Part shown: piece after piece, positions 30,280 through 40,274 of the stretch
Position numbering within the stretch: the stretch's first letter is position 1
Layout of the letters: each line of letters begins with the position of its first letter
Assembly: GCF_000425165.1 (NCBI RefSeq)
Contig: NZ_KE384324.1
Location: 80,924-144,923 of the forward strand
DNA: 64,000 nucleotides
From: Photobacterium halotolerans DSM 18316
Lineage (GTDB): Bacteria; Pseudomonadota; Gammaproteobacteria; Enterobacterales; Vibrionaceae
Direction: 5' to 3'
Notes under the pieces: model-generated
The model's input: the letters and a program-made list of their open reading frames with translations, nothing else
What the model was told of the DNA's origin: nothing
Database searches by the model: none
Made by a program: the position numbers and the translations under genes

Positions 30280-30741
30280 ATGGATATTCGCAAGATCAAG
30301 AAACTTATCGAACTGGTAGAAGAATCAGGCATCTCCGAACTGGAAATCTCTGAAGGCGAAGAATCAGTACGCATCAGCCGTACCACAGCAGCACCAGCGG
30401 CTGCACCTGCGCAAATGTACGCAGCACCGGCACCTGCCGCTCCTGCGGCACCGGCACCGGTTGCCGCACCTGCTGAAGCAGCACCAGCGGCTCCTGCTGC
30501 GCCTGCCGGTCACCAGGTACTGTCTCCTATGGTCGGTACTTTCTACCGCGCGCCTAGCCCGGAAGCAAAAGCGTTCGTGGAAGTCGGTCAAAGCGTAAAT
30601 GTTGGCGATACCCTGTGCATCGTTGAAGCCATGAAAATGATGAACCAGATCGAAGCCGATAAAGCCGGTACCGTTGTGGCTATCCTGGCCGAAAACGGTG
30701 ACCCGATTGAATTCGATCAACCTCTGGTTATCATCGAGTAA
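30280..30741 (+). CDS. accB: Biotin carboxyl carrier protein of acetyl-CoA carboxylase
   Basis: 153 residues. The N-terminal helical part is [17 protein letters not shown], followed by an Ala/Pro-rich linker (about 37-76). The biotinyl domain has EAMKMM with biotin attached to Lys119. It shuttles carboxybiotin between AccC and the carboxyltransferase. 11 bases separate it from accC. Confidence 0.98.
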   Translation: MDIRKIKKLIELVEESGISELEISEGEESVRISRTTAAPAAAPAQMYAAPAPAAPAAPAPVAAPAEAAPAAPAAPAGHQVLSPMVGTFYRAPSPEAKAFVEVGQSVNVGDTLCIVEAMKMMNQIEADKAGTVVAILAENGDPIEFDQPLVIIE

Positions 30742-30752
30742 CTGAGGCGCAT

Positions 30753-32096
30753 ATGTTAGATAAAGTAGTCATAGCAAACCGCGGCGAAATCGCCCTGCGT
30801 ATCCTGCGTGCCTGTAAAGAGCTGGGGATCAAAACGGTCGCTGTGCACTCCACAGCTGACCGCGATCTGAAACACGTTCTTCTGGCAGATGAGTCTATCT
30901 GTATCGGTCCGGCACGAGGCACAGACAGCTACCTCAACATTCCCCGCATCATCAGTGCGGCAGAAGTGACCGGGGCTGTCGCCATCCACCCGGGTTACGG
31001 CTTCCTGTCTGAAAACGCGGATTTTGCCGAGCAGGTTGAGCGTTCAGGTTTCATCTTCGTGGGCCCTAAAGCGGACACTATCCGTCTGATGGGTGACAAA
31101 GTGTCGGCCATCAACGCCATGAAAAAAGCCGGCGTACCTTGTGTACCGGGTTCTGACGGCCCGCTGGGCGACGATGAAGCCAAAAACAAGTCTATCGCCA
31201 AGCGTATCGGTTATCCGGTAATCATCAAAGCCTCTGGGGGCGGTGGTGGCCGTGGTATGCGTGTGGTACGCAAAGAAGCGGATCTGATCCAGTCGATCGC
31301 CATGACACGTGCAGAAGCCAAAGCGGCGTTCAGCAACGACATGGTGTACATGGAAAAATTCCTGGAAAACCCGCGCCACATCGAAGTACAGGTGCTGGCT
31401 GACGGTCAGGGCGGTGCTATCCATCTGGGTGAGCGTGACTGTTCAATGCAGCGCCGTCACCAGAAAGTAGTTGAAGAAGCGCCGGCACCGGGCATCACCG
31501 AAGAAATGCGCAAGTACATCGGTGAGCGCTGTACCCGTGCCTGTCTCGAAATCAACTACCGCGGTGCCGGTACGTTCGAGTTCCTGTATGAGAACGGCGA
31601 GTTCTATTTCATTGAAATGAACACCCGTATCCAGGTTGAACACCCTGTGACCGAAATGGTCACTGGCGTTGATCTGATCAAAGAGCAGCTGCGCATTGCT
31701 GCCGGTCAGCCGCTGTCATTCAGCCAGAGCGACATTCACCTGCGTGGTCACGCGATTGAGTGCCGTATCAATGCTGAAGATCCGGTGCGTTTCCTGCCTT
31801 CTCCGGGCAAGATCGAGCGTTTCCATGCGCCAGGTGGTATGGGTATCCGCTGGGAATCCCACATCTACAGCGGCTACACGGTTCCGCCGCACTACGATTC
31901 AATGATCGGCAAACTGATTGCCTACGGTGAAAACCGTGACGTGGCGATTTCGCGCATGCGTAACGCCCTCAACGAGATGATCATCGACGGCATCAAGACC
32001 AACGTTCCGCTGCAGAAAGACATCATGGCAGACGAGAACTTCCAGCACGGTGGCGCCAACATCCACTATCTGGAGAAAAAGCTGGGTCTGCAATAA
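30753..32096 (+). CDS. accC: Biotin carboxylase subunit of acetyl-CoA carboxylase
   Basis: 447 residues beginning [20 protein letters not shown], with the ATP-grasp glycine loop [12 protein letters not shown], the metal/ATP site [14 protein letters not shown] and the C-terminal biotin-carboxylase domain. It carboxylates biotin on AccB using bicarbonate and ATP, the first step of fatty acid synthesis. Confidence 0.98.
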   Translation: MLDKVVIANRGEIALRILRACKELGIKTVAVHSTADRDLKHVLLADESICIGPARGTDSYLNIPRIISAAEVTGAVAIHPGYGFLSENADFAEQVERSGFIFVGPKADTIRLMGDKVSAINAMKKAGVPCVPGSDGPLGDDEAKNKSIAKRIGYPVIIKASGGGGGRGMRVVRKEADLIQSIAMTRAEAKAAFSNDMVYMEKFLENPRHIEVQVLADGQGGAIHLGERDCSMQRRHQKVVEEAPAPGITEEMRKYIGERCTRACLEINYRGAGTFEFLYENGEFYFIEMNTRIQVEHPVTEMVTGVDLIKEQLRIAAGQPLSFSQSDIHLRGHAIECRINAEDPVRFLPSPGKIERFHAPGGMGIRWESHIYSGYTVPPHYDSMIGKLIAYGENRDVAISRMRNALNEMIIDGIKTNVPLQKDIMADENFQHGGANIHYLEKKLGLQ

Positions 32097-32116
32097 GCAC
32101 TCCGCATGCGATACCT

Positions 32117-32141
32117 AAGGCTGCCTCCGGGCAGCCTTTTT
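32117..32141 (+). terminator. Terminator of the aroQ-accB-accC operon
   Basis: AGGCTGCC pairs with GGCAGCCT around TCCG and is followed by TTTT. It starts 21 bases after accC. Confidence 0.9.
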
Positions 32142-32381
32142 GTTACCGGCGTGTATCACAGCACACGGCACGGTCTGTTGCTCAGTCCCCCGCTGCGCCG
32201 TCCTCCGCATCCCCCTGAAAATGCCGCTGTACGGCATTCTGCCGGGTTTCTCATTCTGGCTGAGCTATCCCCCTGCCTGCTGCGGCTTTTGTTTTACCAG
32301 CCGCTAACCTACTCGCTGTGCCGTCTTCTGACATTTCGTGGTAGACTTCGCCCCTTCTGTTTCCACAAGAGCGACATAACC

Positions 32382-33266
32382 ATGCCTTGGATTCAACTCA
32401 AACTGAATGCCACCGCCGCCAATGCTGAAGCCATTGGTGACATGCTGATGGAAGACACCGGCGCTTTGTCGGTCACTTTCCTGGATGCACAGGACACCCC
32501 GGTTTTCGAACCGCTGCCGGGCGAAACCCGCCTGTGGGGTGATACCGACGTTATTGGCCTGTACGATGCGGAAAGCGACATGGATATGGTGCTCTCCCTG
32601 CTGAAAAGCAGTCCGTTGCTGGCTGACGATTTTGCCTGCAAGGTTGAACAGCTGGAAGACAAAGACTGGGAGCGCGAGTGGATGGATAACTTCCATCCGA
32701 TGAAATTCGGTCAGCGTCTGTGGATCTGCCCGAGCTGGCGTGAAGCGCCTGAGCCGGGGGCCGTCAACGTGCTGCTCGATCCGGGCCTGGCATTCGGTAC
32801 CGGGACGCACCCCACCACCTCTCTGTGTCTGGAATGGCTGGACGGCCAGGATCTGACGGGCAAAACCGTGATCGATTTCGGCTGCGGCTCCGGCATTCTG
32901 GCGATTGCCGCCCTCAAGCTGGGCGCCGCCAAAGTGATCGGGATTGATATCGACCCACAGGCGATTCTGGCCTCGCGTGATAACGCCGAGCGCAATGGTG
33001 TGTCTGACAACCTGGAGCTGTATCTGCCCAAAGATCAGCCGGACAATCTGCAAGCCGACGTGGTGGTTGCCAATATTCTGGCCGGTCCGCTGCGTGAGCT
33101 GTCACCGGTGATCAAGAGCCTGGTCAGGGACAAGGGCCTGCTGGCGATTTCCGGAGTACTGGAATCTCAGGCCGACGATGTGGCCAGCCATTACAGCGAC
33201 GAGCTGACGCTGGATCCGATCGCCGCCCGTGAGGAATGGTGCCGGATTTCAGGCCAAAAAGCCTGA
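32382..33266 (+). CDS. prmA: Ribosomal protein L11 methyltransferase
   Basis: 294 residues starting [20 protein letters not shown]. The SAM-binding motif is [20 protein letters not shown], preceded by [13 protein letters not shown] and followed by the [10 protein letters not shown] catalytic motif. It trimethylates ribosomal protein L11. The frame is open to 32106, but the extra 92 codons overlap the accC terminator and have no family similarity. Confidence 0.97.
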   Translation: MPWIQLKLNATAANAEAIGDMLMEDTGALSVTFLDAQDTPVFEPLPGETRLWGDTDVIGLYDAESDMDMVLSLLKSSPLLADDFACKVEQLEDKDWEREWMDNFHPMKFGQRLWICPSWREAPEPGAVNVLLDPGLAFGTGTHPTTSLCLEWLDGQDLTGKTVIDFGCGSGILAIAALKLGAAKVIGIDIDPQAILASRDNAERNGVSDNLELYLPKDQPDNLQADVVVANILAGPLRELSPVIKSLVRDKGLLAISGVLESQADDVASHYSDELTLDPIAAREEWCRISGQKA

Positions 33267-33359
33267 TCCTGACAAATTTGTCCATTGCGCATTTTGTGAG
33301 CAATCCTCTGAATTCCATGACCTTTTGCAATCCAAAACCAGGATGCTCAAATATTGGCC

Positions 33360-33396
33360 TTTTCAGCACAGCAAAAAATGCGTAAAATGCGCGCCC
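33360..33396 (+). promoter_or_regulatory. Promoter of dusB-fis with GC-rich discriminator
   Basis: TTTTCA (33360-33365), a 17-base spacer, TAAAAT (33383-33388), then GCGCGCCC. The GC-rich discriminator after the -10 box is what makes fis promoters sensitive to ppGpp and growth rate in enterobacteria. Confidence 0.65.
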
Positions 33397-33421
33397 TTAC
33401 TGGCATAGTCAGGAACAGACA

Positions 33422-34387
33422 TTGAAGATCGGTCCATATCAATTAGACAACCCGTTAATTGTCGCGCCAATGGCAGGTGTGACCGACCGTCCGTTTCGTG
33501 AGTTGTGCCTGCGCCACGGCGCAGGTATGGCGGTCAGCGAAATGATGTCTGCCAACCCAGACGTTTGGAAAACGGCCAAGTCGCTCAACCGCATGGTGCA
33601 TGAAGGTGAGTCTGGACTTCGTTCGGTACAGATTGCCGGGGCAGATCCCCGTCAGATGGCCGACGCCGCCCGCTTCAGTGTGGAGCACGGTGCCCAGATC
33701 ATTGATATCAACATGGGTTGCCCGGCCAAGAAAGTGAACAAGCGCCTGGCTGGCTCTGCCCTGCTGCAATACCCGGATCTTGTCGAGGATATCCTCAAGG
33801 CCGTGGTAAGCGCCGTGGACGTCCCTGTGACGCTGAAAACACGGACCGGCTGGGATACAGAGAACCGAAACTGTGTCGAGATCGCACAGCTCGCTGAACA
33901 CTGTGGCATTCAGGCACTGGCCCTGCACGGCAGAACCAAGGCCTGTATGTACAAAGGGGAAGCGGAATACGATTACATCAAGGCAGTGAAACAGGCGGTG
34001 TCGATTCCTGTGATTGCGAACGGTGATATCGACTCACCGGAAAAAGCACGCTTCGTCCTGGATTATACCGGGGCCGATGCCTTGATGATTGGCCGCCCAG
34101 CGCAGGGACGGCCGTGGATTTTTCGGGAAATCCAGCATTATTTAACAACCGGTGAACACCTGCCAGCGCCTTCTTTTGAAGAAGTCAGCAGCATCTTGCT
34201 GGAGCATGTACAGGCACTCCACGCTTTCTATGGGGAGTACCAGGGGTTACGCATCGCACGTAAACACGTGTCGTGGTACCTCAAAGAACAGGCTTCTGCG
34301 GGTGATTTCCGCCGGACCTTCAACGCACTCGAAGATGCTCAAGAGCAAATCGATGCGCTGCAAGGCTACTTCGACAACGTTGCATAA
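33422..34387 (+). CDS. dusB: tRNA-dihydrouridine synthase B
   Basis: 321 residues from a TTG start, which gives the family start [25 protein letters not shown] (quoted only to show the FMN-binding PMAG motif). NMGCPAKKV carries the catalytic Cys. The enzyme reduces uridines in the tRNA D loop using NADPH. The weak start is common for this gene. fis follows after 22 bases and the two form the usual dusB-fis operon. Confidence 0.96.
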   Translation: MKIGPYQLDNPLIVAPMAGVTDRPFRELCLRHGAGMAVSEMMSANPDVWKTAKSLNRMVHEGESGLRSVQIAGADPRQMADAARFSVEHGAQIIDINMGCPAKKVNKRLAGSALLQYPDLVEDILKAVVSAVDVPVTLKTRTGWDTENRNCVEIAQLAEHCGIQALALHGRTKACMYKGEAEYDYIKAVKQAVSIPVIANGDIDSPEKARFVLDYTGADALMIGRPAQGRPWIFREIQHYLTTGEHLPAPSFEEVSSILLEHVQALHAFYGEYQGLRIARKHVSWYLKEQASAGDFRRTFNALEDAQEQIDALQGYFDNVA

Positions 34388-34409
34388 ATACCAGAAGAGC
34401 TTACAGAAT

Positions 34410-34706
34410 ATGTTCGAACAAAATCTGACTTCCGAAGCACTTACAGTGACTACTGTCACTTCTCAAGACCAAATCACTCAGAAACCACTGCGTGACTCCG
34501 TCAAAGCCTCGCTTAAGAACTATCTCGCCCAGCTGAACGGTCAGGACGTCGATGATCTGTACGAGCTTGTACTGGCTGAAGTCGAGCAACCCCTGCTGGA
34601 CACCATCATGCAGTACACCCGCGGCAACCAGACCCGCGCGGCAACCATGATGGGCATCAACCGCGGTACCCTGCGTAAGAAACTGAAAAAATACGGCATG
34701 AACTGA
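34410..34706 (+). CDS. fis: DNA-binding protein Fis
   Basis: 98 residues, the standard length. The C-terminal helix-turn-helix [27 protein letters not shown] is almost the E. coli sequence. Fis bends DNA, activates stable-RNA promoters and organises the nucleoid during fast growth. It is the last gene of dusB-fis. Confidence 0.98.
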   Translation: MFEQNLTSEALTVTTVTSQDQITQKPLRDSVKASLKNYLAQLNGQDVDDLYELVLAEVEQPLLDTIMQYTRGNQTRAATMMGINRGTLRKKLKKYGMN

Positions 34707-34732
34707 TCATCCGTTCAGTGACGCTGATTGTA

Positions 34733-34762
34733 CAGGGTTATGCCTACGCATAACCCTTTTTT
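34733..34762 (+). terminator. Terminator of dusB-fis
   Basis: GGGTTATGC pairs with GCATAACCC around CTAC and is followed by six T, about 30 bases after fis. Confidence 0.92.
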
Positions 34763-34926
34763 GACGGCTCTTTCCCTGCCCGCCCCTGGCGCTCAATCCC
34801 GTTTCAATCTCTTCCCGCTTCACCACCCGTAAGCCTGCAGATACATAGCTCAAGCTGTAACTTAACTACAAATTGATAGCACCAGAATAATGCATTTTTA
34901 TTTCACAGCGCGAACAAAATTAGCAA

Positions 34927-34942
34927 GGTGATGAAGATCACT
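34927..34942 (+). promoter_or_regulatory. CRP-binding site candidate upstream of mtlA (distal)
   Basis: GGTGATGAAGATCACT matches the core TGTGA-6-TCACA in both half sites with one mismatch each. Catabolite control is expected for a mannitol PTS operon. Confidence 0.6.
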
Positions 34943-34978
34943 AAGCCTTACAGGGATCGTTTGACCAAATGCATGATG

Positions 34979-34994
34979 CGTGATCAAGATCACC
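34979..34994 (+). promoter_or_regulatory. CRP-binding site candidate upstream of mtlA (proximal)
   Basis: CGTGATCAAGATCACC is close to the CRP consensus centre GTGATCTAGATCAC. It lies 52 bases after the distal site, centre to centre, or about five helical turns, so both could lie on one DNA face. Confidence 0.65.
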
Positions 34995-35133
34995 ATAAGA
35001 TTAATAACCAACCAGTTAATAAATGTGACATCAAGCAGCTAAAATTAATTGACTATGAAAAAACACGATAAATGTAATTTTATTACGCAGAGTAATTGTT
35101 AGTTGGATCACTGTATCTTGATGGGGGATAGCT

Positions 35134-35235
35134 AAAAAAGGAGACGGGGATCACGAGAACCCCGTTATCAGTTCCGTTTTCAGGATCTGTGGTAGATTGA
35201 TTGGGTACGAAGCAATCGACGGTTTTGGCGAACCG
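35134..35235 (-). ncRNA. mtlS: Candidate MtlS-like antisense small RNA over the mtlA leader
   Basis: In Vibrio cholerae the small RNA MtlS is transcribed opposite the mtlA 5' leader and represses MtlA. Here the minus strand has a terminator in the corresponding place: ACGGGG and CCCCGT pair around ten bases, followed four bases later by six T (35139-35134). The plus strand has no T run after this hairpin, so the signal is directional. A second stem (ACGGTT/AACCGT, 35219-35236) could be the 5' part. The 5' end and promoter are not defined, so the upper boundary is approximate. Confidence 0.42.
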
Positions 35236-35283
35236 TTATCGACACAACAGAACTTGAAGCTGAACATCAAACGGGGAAACGTT

Positions 35284-37260
35284 ATGATATCACCAGACAC
35301 CAAGGTCAAGATACAGAATTTTGGCCGCTTCCTCTCCAACATGGTAATGCCCAATATTGGCGCATTCATCGCTTGGGGGTTTATTACCGCTCTCTTTATT
35401 CCGACCGGCTGGCTGCCCAACGAGACGATAGCCAAACTGGTTGGCCCTATGATTACTTACCTGCTGCCACTGCTGATCGGTTATACCGGCGGTAAACTGG
35501 TGGGTGGCGATCGGGGTGCCGTGGTGGGTGCCGTGACCACCATGGGGGTGATCGTGGGTACAGATATCCCCATGTTCATGGGTGCCATGATTGTCGGCCC
35601 GATGGGTGGCTGGGCGATTAAGCACTTTGATAAGGCCGTTGAAGGCAAAATCAAAAGCGGCTTCGAAATGCTGGTCAACAATTTCTCGGCCGGCATCATA
35701 GGGATGCTGTGTGCCATCGTTGCCTTTTTCCTGATCGGTCCTTTCGTGAAGATCCTCTCTGGCGGTCTGGCTGCCGGGGTCAATTTTCTGGTCGATGCCG
35801 GTTTGCTGCCGCTGACCTCAATCTTCGTTGAGCCGGCCAAAATCCTGTTCCTCAACAATGCCATCAACCACGGTATCTTCTCGCCGCTGGGCATTCAGCA
35901 GGCCAATGAGGTCGGTCAGTCTATTTTCTTCCTGATTGAAGCAAATCCGGGTCCTGGCCTGGGCATTTTGCTGGCTTACATGGTGTTCGGCCGCGGTACG
36001 GCCAAACAGACTGCCGGCGGTGCTGCCATCATCCATTTCTTCGGGGGAATCCACGAGATTTATTTCCCCTATATTCTGATGAATCCGCGCCTGATCCTGG
36101 CGGCAATTGCCGGTGGCATGACAGGTGTCTTCACCCTGACCCTGTTCAACGCCGGTCTGGTCTCGCCCGCATCACCGGGCTCTATCTTCGCCGTGATGCT
36201 GATGGCGCCCAAAGCCTCCATAGTGGGCGTGCTGTGCTCTATCGTGGCAGCGGCGACTGTGTCCTTCCTGGTGGCTTCACTGCTGCTGAAAACCCAGAAA
36301 GTGACCGAAGACGACGATGGCAGCGCACTGAAAAATGCCAGCGAGAAAATGAAAGCCATGAAATCGGGCAAAGCCGCTGAAGGCAGTGCTGCCACAGGCT
36401 CTGCGCCGACCACTGCCAGCAGCCACCCAGCATCCAAGGTTCAGCTCAGTCAGGTTCGCCGCATCATAGTGGCTTGCGATGCCGGTATGGGTTCCAGCGC
36501 CATGGGCGCCGGTTTACTGCGCAAGAAAGTCAGTGAGGCCAGACTGAATATTGATGTCACTAACAGCGCCATCAACAACCTGCCCGATGATGTCGATATT
36601 GTTATCACCCACAAAGATCTCACTGAGCGTGCCCGCAAGCATGCCCCGCAGGCTCAGCATATTTCGCTGACCAACTTCCTTGACGGTCAGATCTACAATG
36701 ATTTGATCACCCGTATCATCGCCGCGTCCAGCCCGGAAGCGGCAAATGACCCGACTCTGGTGAAACTGACACCGGTGGCCGCCAATGACGACAGTCTGGC
36801 GCCGCAGCAACCCTCGGTCTTCCAGATCCAGGCGGCCAATATCCATCTCGGGCTCAAAGCCACCAATAAGGACGATGCCATCCGCTTTGCCGGTGAACAG
36901 CTGGTCAAACTGGGCTATGCCGAACCTGAATACATTGATGCCATGTTTGCCCGCGAGGCACTGGTGCCGACTTATCTCGGAGAGTCTATCGCTGTGCCGC
37001 ACGGTACGGTGGAAGCCAAAGACCGGGTGATCAAAACCGGTATCGTCATTTGCCAGTACCCTGCCGGGGTGGCATTTACCGATGACGAAGACGACATTGC
37101 CCATCTGGTGATAGGCATTGCCGCCAAAAATGACGAACACATTCAGGTGATTACTACCATCACTAACGCACTGGATGACCACGAGGCCATTGAGCGCCTC
37201 AAGCGTACCCAGGATGTCCGGGAAGTGCTCAGCATCCTGGCCAGTGAAGAAGCGGCGTAA
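35284..37260 (+). CDS. mtlA: Mannitol PTS transporter, enzyme IICBA
   Basis: 658 residues. The membrane IIC domain covers about 1-345 and includes GGIHEIYFPYILM. A linker and the IIB domain follow, with its phosphocysteine near 398 (VACDAGMGSSAMG). The C-terminal IIA domain has its phosphohistidine near 573 (VPHGTVEA). It takes up mannitol and phosphorylates it to mannitol-1-phosphate. The ATG at 35284 matches the family start MISPDTKVKIQNFGRFLSN. Leader control by two CRP-like sites and a possible MtlS RNA is likely. Confidence 0.97.
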   Translation: MISPDTKVKIQNFGRFLSNMVMPNIGAFIAWGFITALFIPTGWLPNETIAKLVGPMITYLLPLLIGYTGGKLVGGDRGAVVGAVTTMGVIVGTDIPMFMGAMIVGPMGGWAIKHFDKAVEGKIKSGFEMLVNNFSAGIIGMLCAIVAFFLIGPFVKILSGGLAAGVNFLVDAGLLPLTSIFVEPAKILFLNNAINHGIFSPLGIQQANEVGQSIFFLIEANPGPGLGILLAYMVFGRGTAKQTAGGAAIIHFFGGIHEIYFPYILMNPRLILAAIAGGMTGVFTLTLFNAGLVSPASPGSIFAVMLMAPKASIVGVLCSIVAAATVSFLVASLLLKTQKVTEDDDGSALKNASEKMKAMKSGKAAEGSAATGSAPTTASSHPASKVQLSQVRRIIVACDAGMGSSAMGAGLLRKKVSEARLNIDVTNSAINNLPDDVDIVITHKDLTERARKHAPQAQHISLTNFLDGQIYNDLITRIIAASSPEAANDPTLVKLTPVAANDDSLAPQQPSVFQIQAANIHLGLKATNKDDAIRFAGEQLVKLGYAEPEYIDAMFAREALVPTYLGESIAVPHGTVEAKDRVIKTGIVICQYPAGVAFTDDEDDIAHLVIGIAAKNDEHIQVITTITNALDDHEAIERLKRTQDVREVLSILASEEAA

Positions 37261-37277
37261 CCGCCAGTGCAGATACC

Positions 37278-37298
37278 GGGGCCGCCCAGCGCGGCCTC
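37278..37298 (+). other. Hairpin between mtlA and mtlD
   Basis: GGGGCCGC pairs with GCGGCCTC (one G-T pair) around CCAGC. There is no T run, so it is more likely an mRNA-stabilising or processing hairpin that lowers expression of mtlD than a full terminator. Confidence 0.5.
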
Positions 37299-37323
37299 TC
37301 ACAAACTTAAGGTAGTCATCATC

Positions 37324-38472
37324 ATGAAAGCAGTTCATTTTGGCGCCGGCAATATCGGCCGGGGTTTTATTGGTAAAGTACTGGCAGATGCCGAGGTTAA
37401 CGTCACTTTTGCCGACGTAAACGGACCGTTGATCGACCAGCTCAGCCATGCGCAGTCTTACAATGTCAAAGTGGTGGGCAATGACTGTCATCTGGATACC
37501 GTCAGCCATATCACAGCAGTCAATGCCGCCGGACCGGACGTGATCAATCAGATAGTGCATACCGATCTGATCACCACAGCCGTCGGCCCTGCGGTGCTGG
37601 ATAAAATTGCCAGCACCATCGCGAGCGGGCTGGCCAAACGGTTTGAAGCGGGTAACACCCAGCCGCTCAATATCATTGCCTGTGAAAACATGGTGCGGGG
37701 CACCACGCACCTGAAAGAGGAAGTCTATAAGCAATTAACGACGGCGCACCGGCAGCTGGCGGAGCAGCATGTCGGCTTTGTCGATTCAGCCGTCGACCGC
37801 ATTGTGCCGCCTGCGGAAGCTGCTAACGATGATCCCCTGGAAGTCACAGTGGAAAGTTTCAGCGAGTGGATTGTCGATCAACAACAGTTCAAAGGCGAGA
37901 TCCCCCGCATTGCCGGGATGGAAACCACAGATAACCTGATGGCATTTGTCGAGCGGAAGTTGTTTACCCTCAACACAGGCCATATCATTACCGCCTATCT
38001 GGGCGCGCTGAAAGGTTACCAGACGATCCGCGATGCGATAGAAGATGAAGAGATCTGCGGCCAGGTCAGAACCGCAATGCGGGAAAGCGGCGAAGTGCTG
38101 ATTCGCCGGTATGGCTTTGATCGTGAGCAGCATTATGCTTACATCGAAAAAATTCTGACCCGCTTTGCCAATCCCTTCCTGCGCGATGAGATTGACAGAG
38201 TTGGCCGCCAGCCGCTGCGTAAGCTGGGCAGCAACGACAGATTGATCAAACCCCTGCTGGGCACTCTGGAGTACGGTACTGACAATCGCATGTTGATCAA
38301 AGGCATAGCTGCAGCCCTGAAGTATGTGAATGACACCGATCCGCAGGCAGTAGAACTGCAGCAAACATTGCATGAGAAAGGGGTCCGCCGGACACTGGCA
38401 CAATACACGGGTCTGGACGCTGACAGCGAGGTGGCCCGTGACATTGAACACTGCTATCAGACGCTGACCTGA
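37324..38472 (+). CDS. mtlD: Mannitol-1-phosphate 5-dehydrogenase
   Basis: 382 residues starting [20 protein letters not shown], the NAD-binding start of the family, with [12 protein letters not shown] and the long-chain polyol dehydrogenase region. It oxidises mannitol-1-phosphate to fructose-6-phosphate. The upstream in-frame ATG at 37267 lies in the intergenic hairpin and is not used. Confidence 0.98.
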   Translation: MKAVHFGAGNIGRGFIGKVLADAEVNVTFADVNGPLIDQLSHAQSYNVKVVGNDCHLDTVSHITAVNAAGPDVINQIVHTDLITTAVGPAVLDKIASTIASGLAKRFEAGNTQPLNIIACENMVRGTTHLKEEVYKQLTTAHRQLAEQHVGFVDSAVDRIVPPAEAANDDPLEVTVESFSEWIVDQQQFKGEIPRIAGMETTDNLMAFVERKLFTLNTGHIITAYLGALKGYQTIRDAIEDEEICGQVRTAMRESGEVLIRRYGFDREQHYAYIEKILTRFANPFLRDEIDRVGRQPLRKLGSNDRLIKPLLGTLEYGTDNRMLIKGIAAALKYVNDTDPQAVELQQTLHEKGVRRTLAQYTGLDADSEVARDIEHCYQTLT

Positions 38473-38479
38473 TCACCTT

Positions 38480-38499
38480 GCGGGGAGTTCGCTCCCCGC
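38480..38499 (+). other. UUCG-capped hairpin between mtlD and mtlR
   Basis: GCGGGGAG pairs with CTCCCCGC around TTCG, an extra-stable tetraloop, followed by CTTTGC. A partial terminator or 3' mRNA-stabilising element is likely, reducing mtlR relative to mtlD. Confidence 0.6.
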
Positions 38500-38527
38500 C
38501 TTTGCGGCACAAAGAGAAGACGAAGCC

Positions 38528-39058
38528 ATGGCACCCTGTGAACACGAAGCTGACATTATTGAACGCCTGAACCAGGCCACCACAGTACGCGGCTTTTTTA
38601 TTACCTCTGTGGATATCTTAGAAGAAGCCGTCGATGCGCTGATCCAGCGAATTTTCCGCAAGGACGACTTTGCGGTGAAATCCGTGGTGGAACCGCTGCT
38701 GCACGACACAGGTCCGTTAGGGGAACTCAGCGTGCGCCTTAAGCTGCTGTACGGCCTGGGGGTGATTGCCCAGCCTGTCTATCAGGATATTGAGCGTTGC
38801 CTGCATATCAAAGAGATGCTCAACCGTGATGTGACCGAATACCATTTTACCGACCCTAAAATCATTAAAGAAATCAAGGCGCTTCATCAGGCCAATGTGA
38901 TGGGCATTGCCCAGCTGGACATGGCCCCGATCACAGAAGACATCGATCTGGCTTTCTACCAGATGCAAACCGCTCGTCAGGAACAGATAGTCAAATCCAC
39001 CCTGGCACTGGCCATTTCCGGCATTGCCACTTCCCTCAACAAAGACAGCCCGTTTTAG
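38528..39058 (+). CDS. mtlR: Mannitol operon repressor MtlR
   Basis: 176 residues, helical throughout, with RLNQATTVRGFFITSVDILEEAVD and LKLLYGLGVI typical of MtlR. It lowers mtl expression when mannitol is absent, probably without binding DNA itself. Third gene of the operon. Confidence 0.93.
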   Translation: MAPCEHEADIIERLNQATTVRGFFITSVDILEEAVDALIQRIFRKDDFAVKSVVEPLLHDTGPLGELSVRLKLLYGLGVIAQPVYQDIERCLHIKEMLNRDVTEYHFTDPKIIKEIKALHQANVMGIAQLDMAPITEDIDLAFYQMQTARQEQIVKSTLALAISGIATSLNKDSPF

Positions 39059-39211
39059 ATCCCGTCCGCTTTACTCTGCCCTGCCTTGTGGCAGACAGCC
39101 TGAACAACGACTCGTCCCGTCAGTTGCTCCGCGCGCATGAATTCTAGGTAATTCATTGATATAAAAATATAAAAAATAAGAAAGGGAGAGCAGGAGGGAA
39201 TATCGGGCAGG

Positions 39212-39236
39212 AAAACCAGCTGGTATCCCAGCTGGC
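39212..39236 (-). terminator. Probable terminator of ppnP
   Basis: Two copies of the self-complementary CCAGCTGG, four bases apart, form a stem-loop on the minus strand followed by TTTTCC. It begins 16 bases past the ppnP stop. Confidence 0.55.
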
Positions 39237-39251
39237 AGGTAGCAGGGCAGA

Positions 39252-39533
39252 TTACAGATAGTCACACAAATAAGCGGTTGTCTCTGTAATCTTGACATCG
39301 AATGAGGCATCACCCGGGACTTCAAAATCATCACCGGCATTGTAGGTTTCCCAATCAACATGGCCCGGCAGCTTGACTGAAATCGCCCCTTTGACCACTG
39401 TCATGCGCTCCGGAGCTGCGGTGGCAAAGGTATAAGATCCCGGAAGCATCACGCCGACACTGCTGCGCGCACCCTCGGCTTCGAAACCAATAGATTTTAC
39501 ATTTCCATCAAAATATTCGTTAGTATTCAGCAT
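39252..39533 (-). CDS. ppnP: Pyrimidine/purine nucleoside phosphorylase
   Basis: 93 residues, a small cupin-like protein (MLNTNEYFDGNVKSIGFE, then GVMLPGSYTFATAAPERM). The family (formerly YaiE, DUF1255) splits several nucleosides with phosphate. The frame extends to 39566, but similarity begins at 39533. Confidence 0.93.
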   Translation of the reverse strand: MLNTNEYFDGNVKSIGFEAEGARSSVGVMLPGSYTFATAAPERMTVVKGAISVKLPGHVDWETYNAGDDFEVPGDASFDVKITETTAYLCDYL

Positions 39534-39637
39534 GATAATCCTTATCCTGTTATTCTTTTCGGACATTGGAAACCCATCACGCTATCACAGTTTTTTGCGG
39601 TCGCATACACCTTTATCAGCCCTTGCTGAGGGCTGAG

Positions 39638-40054
39638 TCATGACGGCTCATCGGCCAGGGCTTCCAGGATAGAGCAATGGCTGGCATCGTCATCCGCCTC
39701 GCCGCAACAGGCGTCATTCAAGCGCTTCAATGCCCGCCGTATTCGCTGTAATTCCGCCAGTTTGCTGTCAATGTCGTCTAACTTGGCCTGAGTGATGGCT
39801 TTTACTTCCGCGCAGCTGTGCTGATCGGCTTCGACCCGTATCGCCAGCAGTTCCCGGATCTCCTCCAGGCTCAGGCCGATGGCTTTGGCCCGCAGAATAA
39901 AGCCAATGCGGGAGACATCGTCGTCGCTGTAGAGCCGGTAGCCGCTTTCGCTGCGCTCGCCCGGGATCAGCAGGCCATTCTTTTCGTAAAAGCGCAAGGT
40001 ATCACTGCTGACCTCGCAGAGCTTTGCCAGTTGTCCGATCAAGTACCTAGCCAT
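39638..40054 (-). CDS. zntR: MerR-family zinc-responsive regulator ZntR
   Basis: 138 residues. The MerR helix-turn-helix (YLIGQLAKLCEVSSDTLRFYE) is followed by a dimerisation coiled coil. Metal ligands are Cys79-type HSC and a C-terminal ACCG...SHC cluster, the ZntR arrangement. It activates a zinc exporter by twisting a long-spacer promoter. No zntA is in the window. It is divergent from purH. Confidence 0.9.
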   Translation of the reverse strand: MARYLIGQLAKLCEVSSDTLRFYEKNGLLIPGERSESGYRLYSDDDVSRIGFILRAKAIGLSLEEIRELLAIRVEADQHSCAEVKAITQAKLDDIDSKLAELQRIRRALKRLNDACCGEADDDASHCSILEALADEPS

Positions 40055-40120
40055 AATAACCTCATGATCCTTATCAACTCTCCCTGCACAGCGCTCGCGG
40101 CTGACCGTTTACGGCCCAAG

Positions 40121-40156
40121 GCAAACGTTTGCGCAATGCCGGGAATCATGTAAAAT
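40121..40156 (+). promoter_or_regulatory. purH promoter with PurR operator
   Basis: The palindrome GCAAACGTTTGC (40121-40132) is the centre of a PUR box. It overlaps the -35 box TTGCGC (40129-40134); a 16-base spacer leads to TAAAAT at 40151-40156. PurR with hypoxanthine or guanine would block this promoter directly. Confidence 0.85.
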
Positions 40157-40274
40157 ACGCGCCATTACGCAAATCCCATCCCGCCTGACGGATGAGGCTA
40201 TTTGCCAAAGGCAACCTCAGTATAACAGGTCAGCTTTTGGCAAATAATTCACCGCAATCAAAGAGATGGTAGCA

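Noticed and set aside
30397..30516. Repetitive Ala/Pro-coding stretch as a tandem repeat
   Set aside because: It is the ordinary flexible linker of AccB, not a DNA repeat element.
32106..32381. 92-codon N-terminal extension of PrmA
   Set aside because: Crosses the accC terminator and lacks family similarity; the true start is at 32382.
36514..37734. 406-codon minus-strand frame opposite mtlA and mtlD
   Set aside because: Spans two real genes and their intergenic hairpin; no family features.
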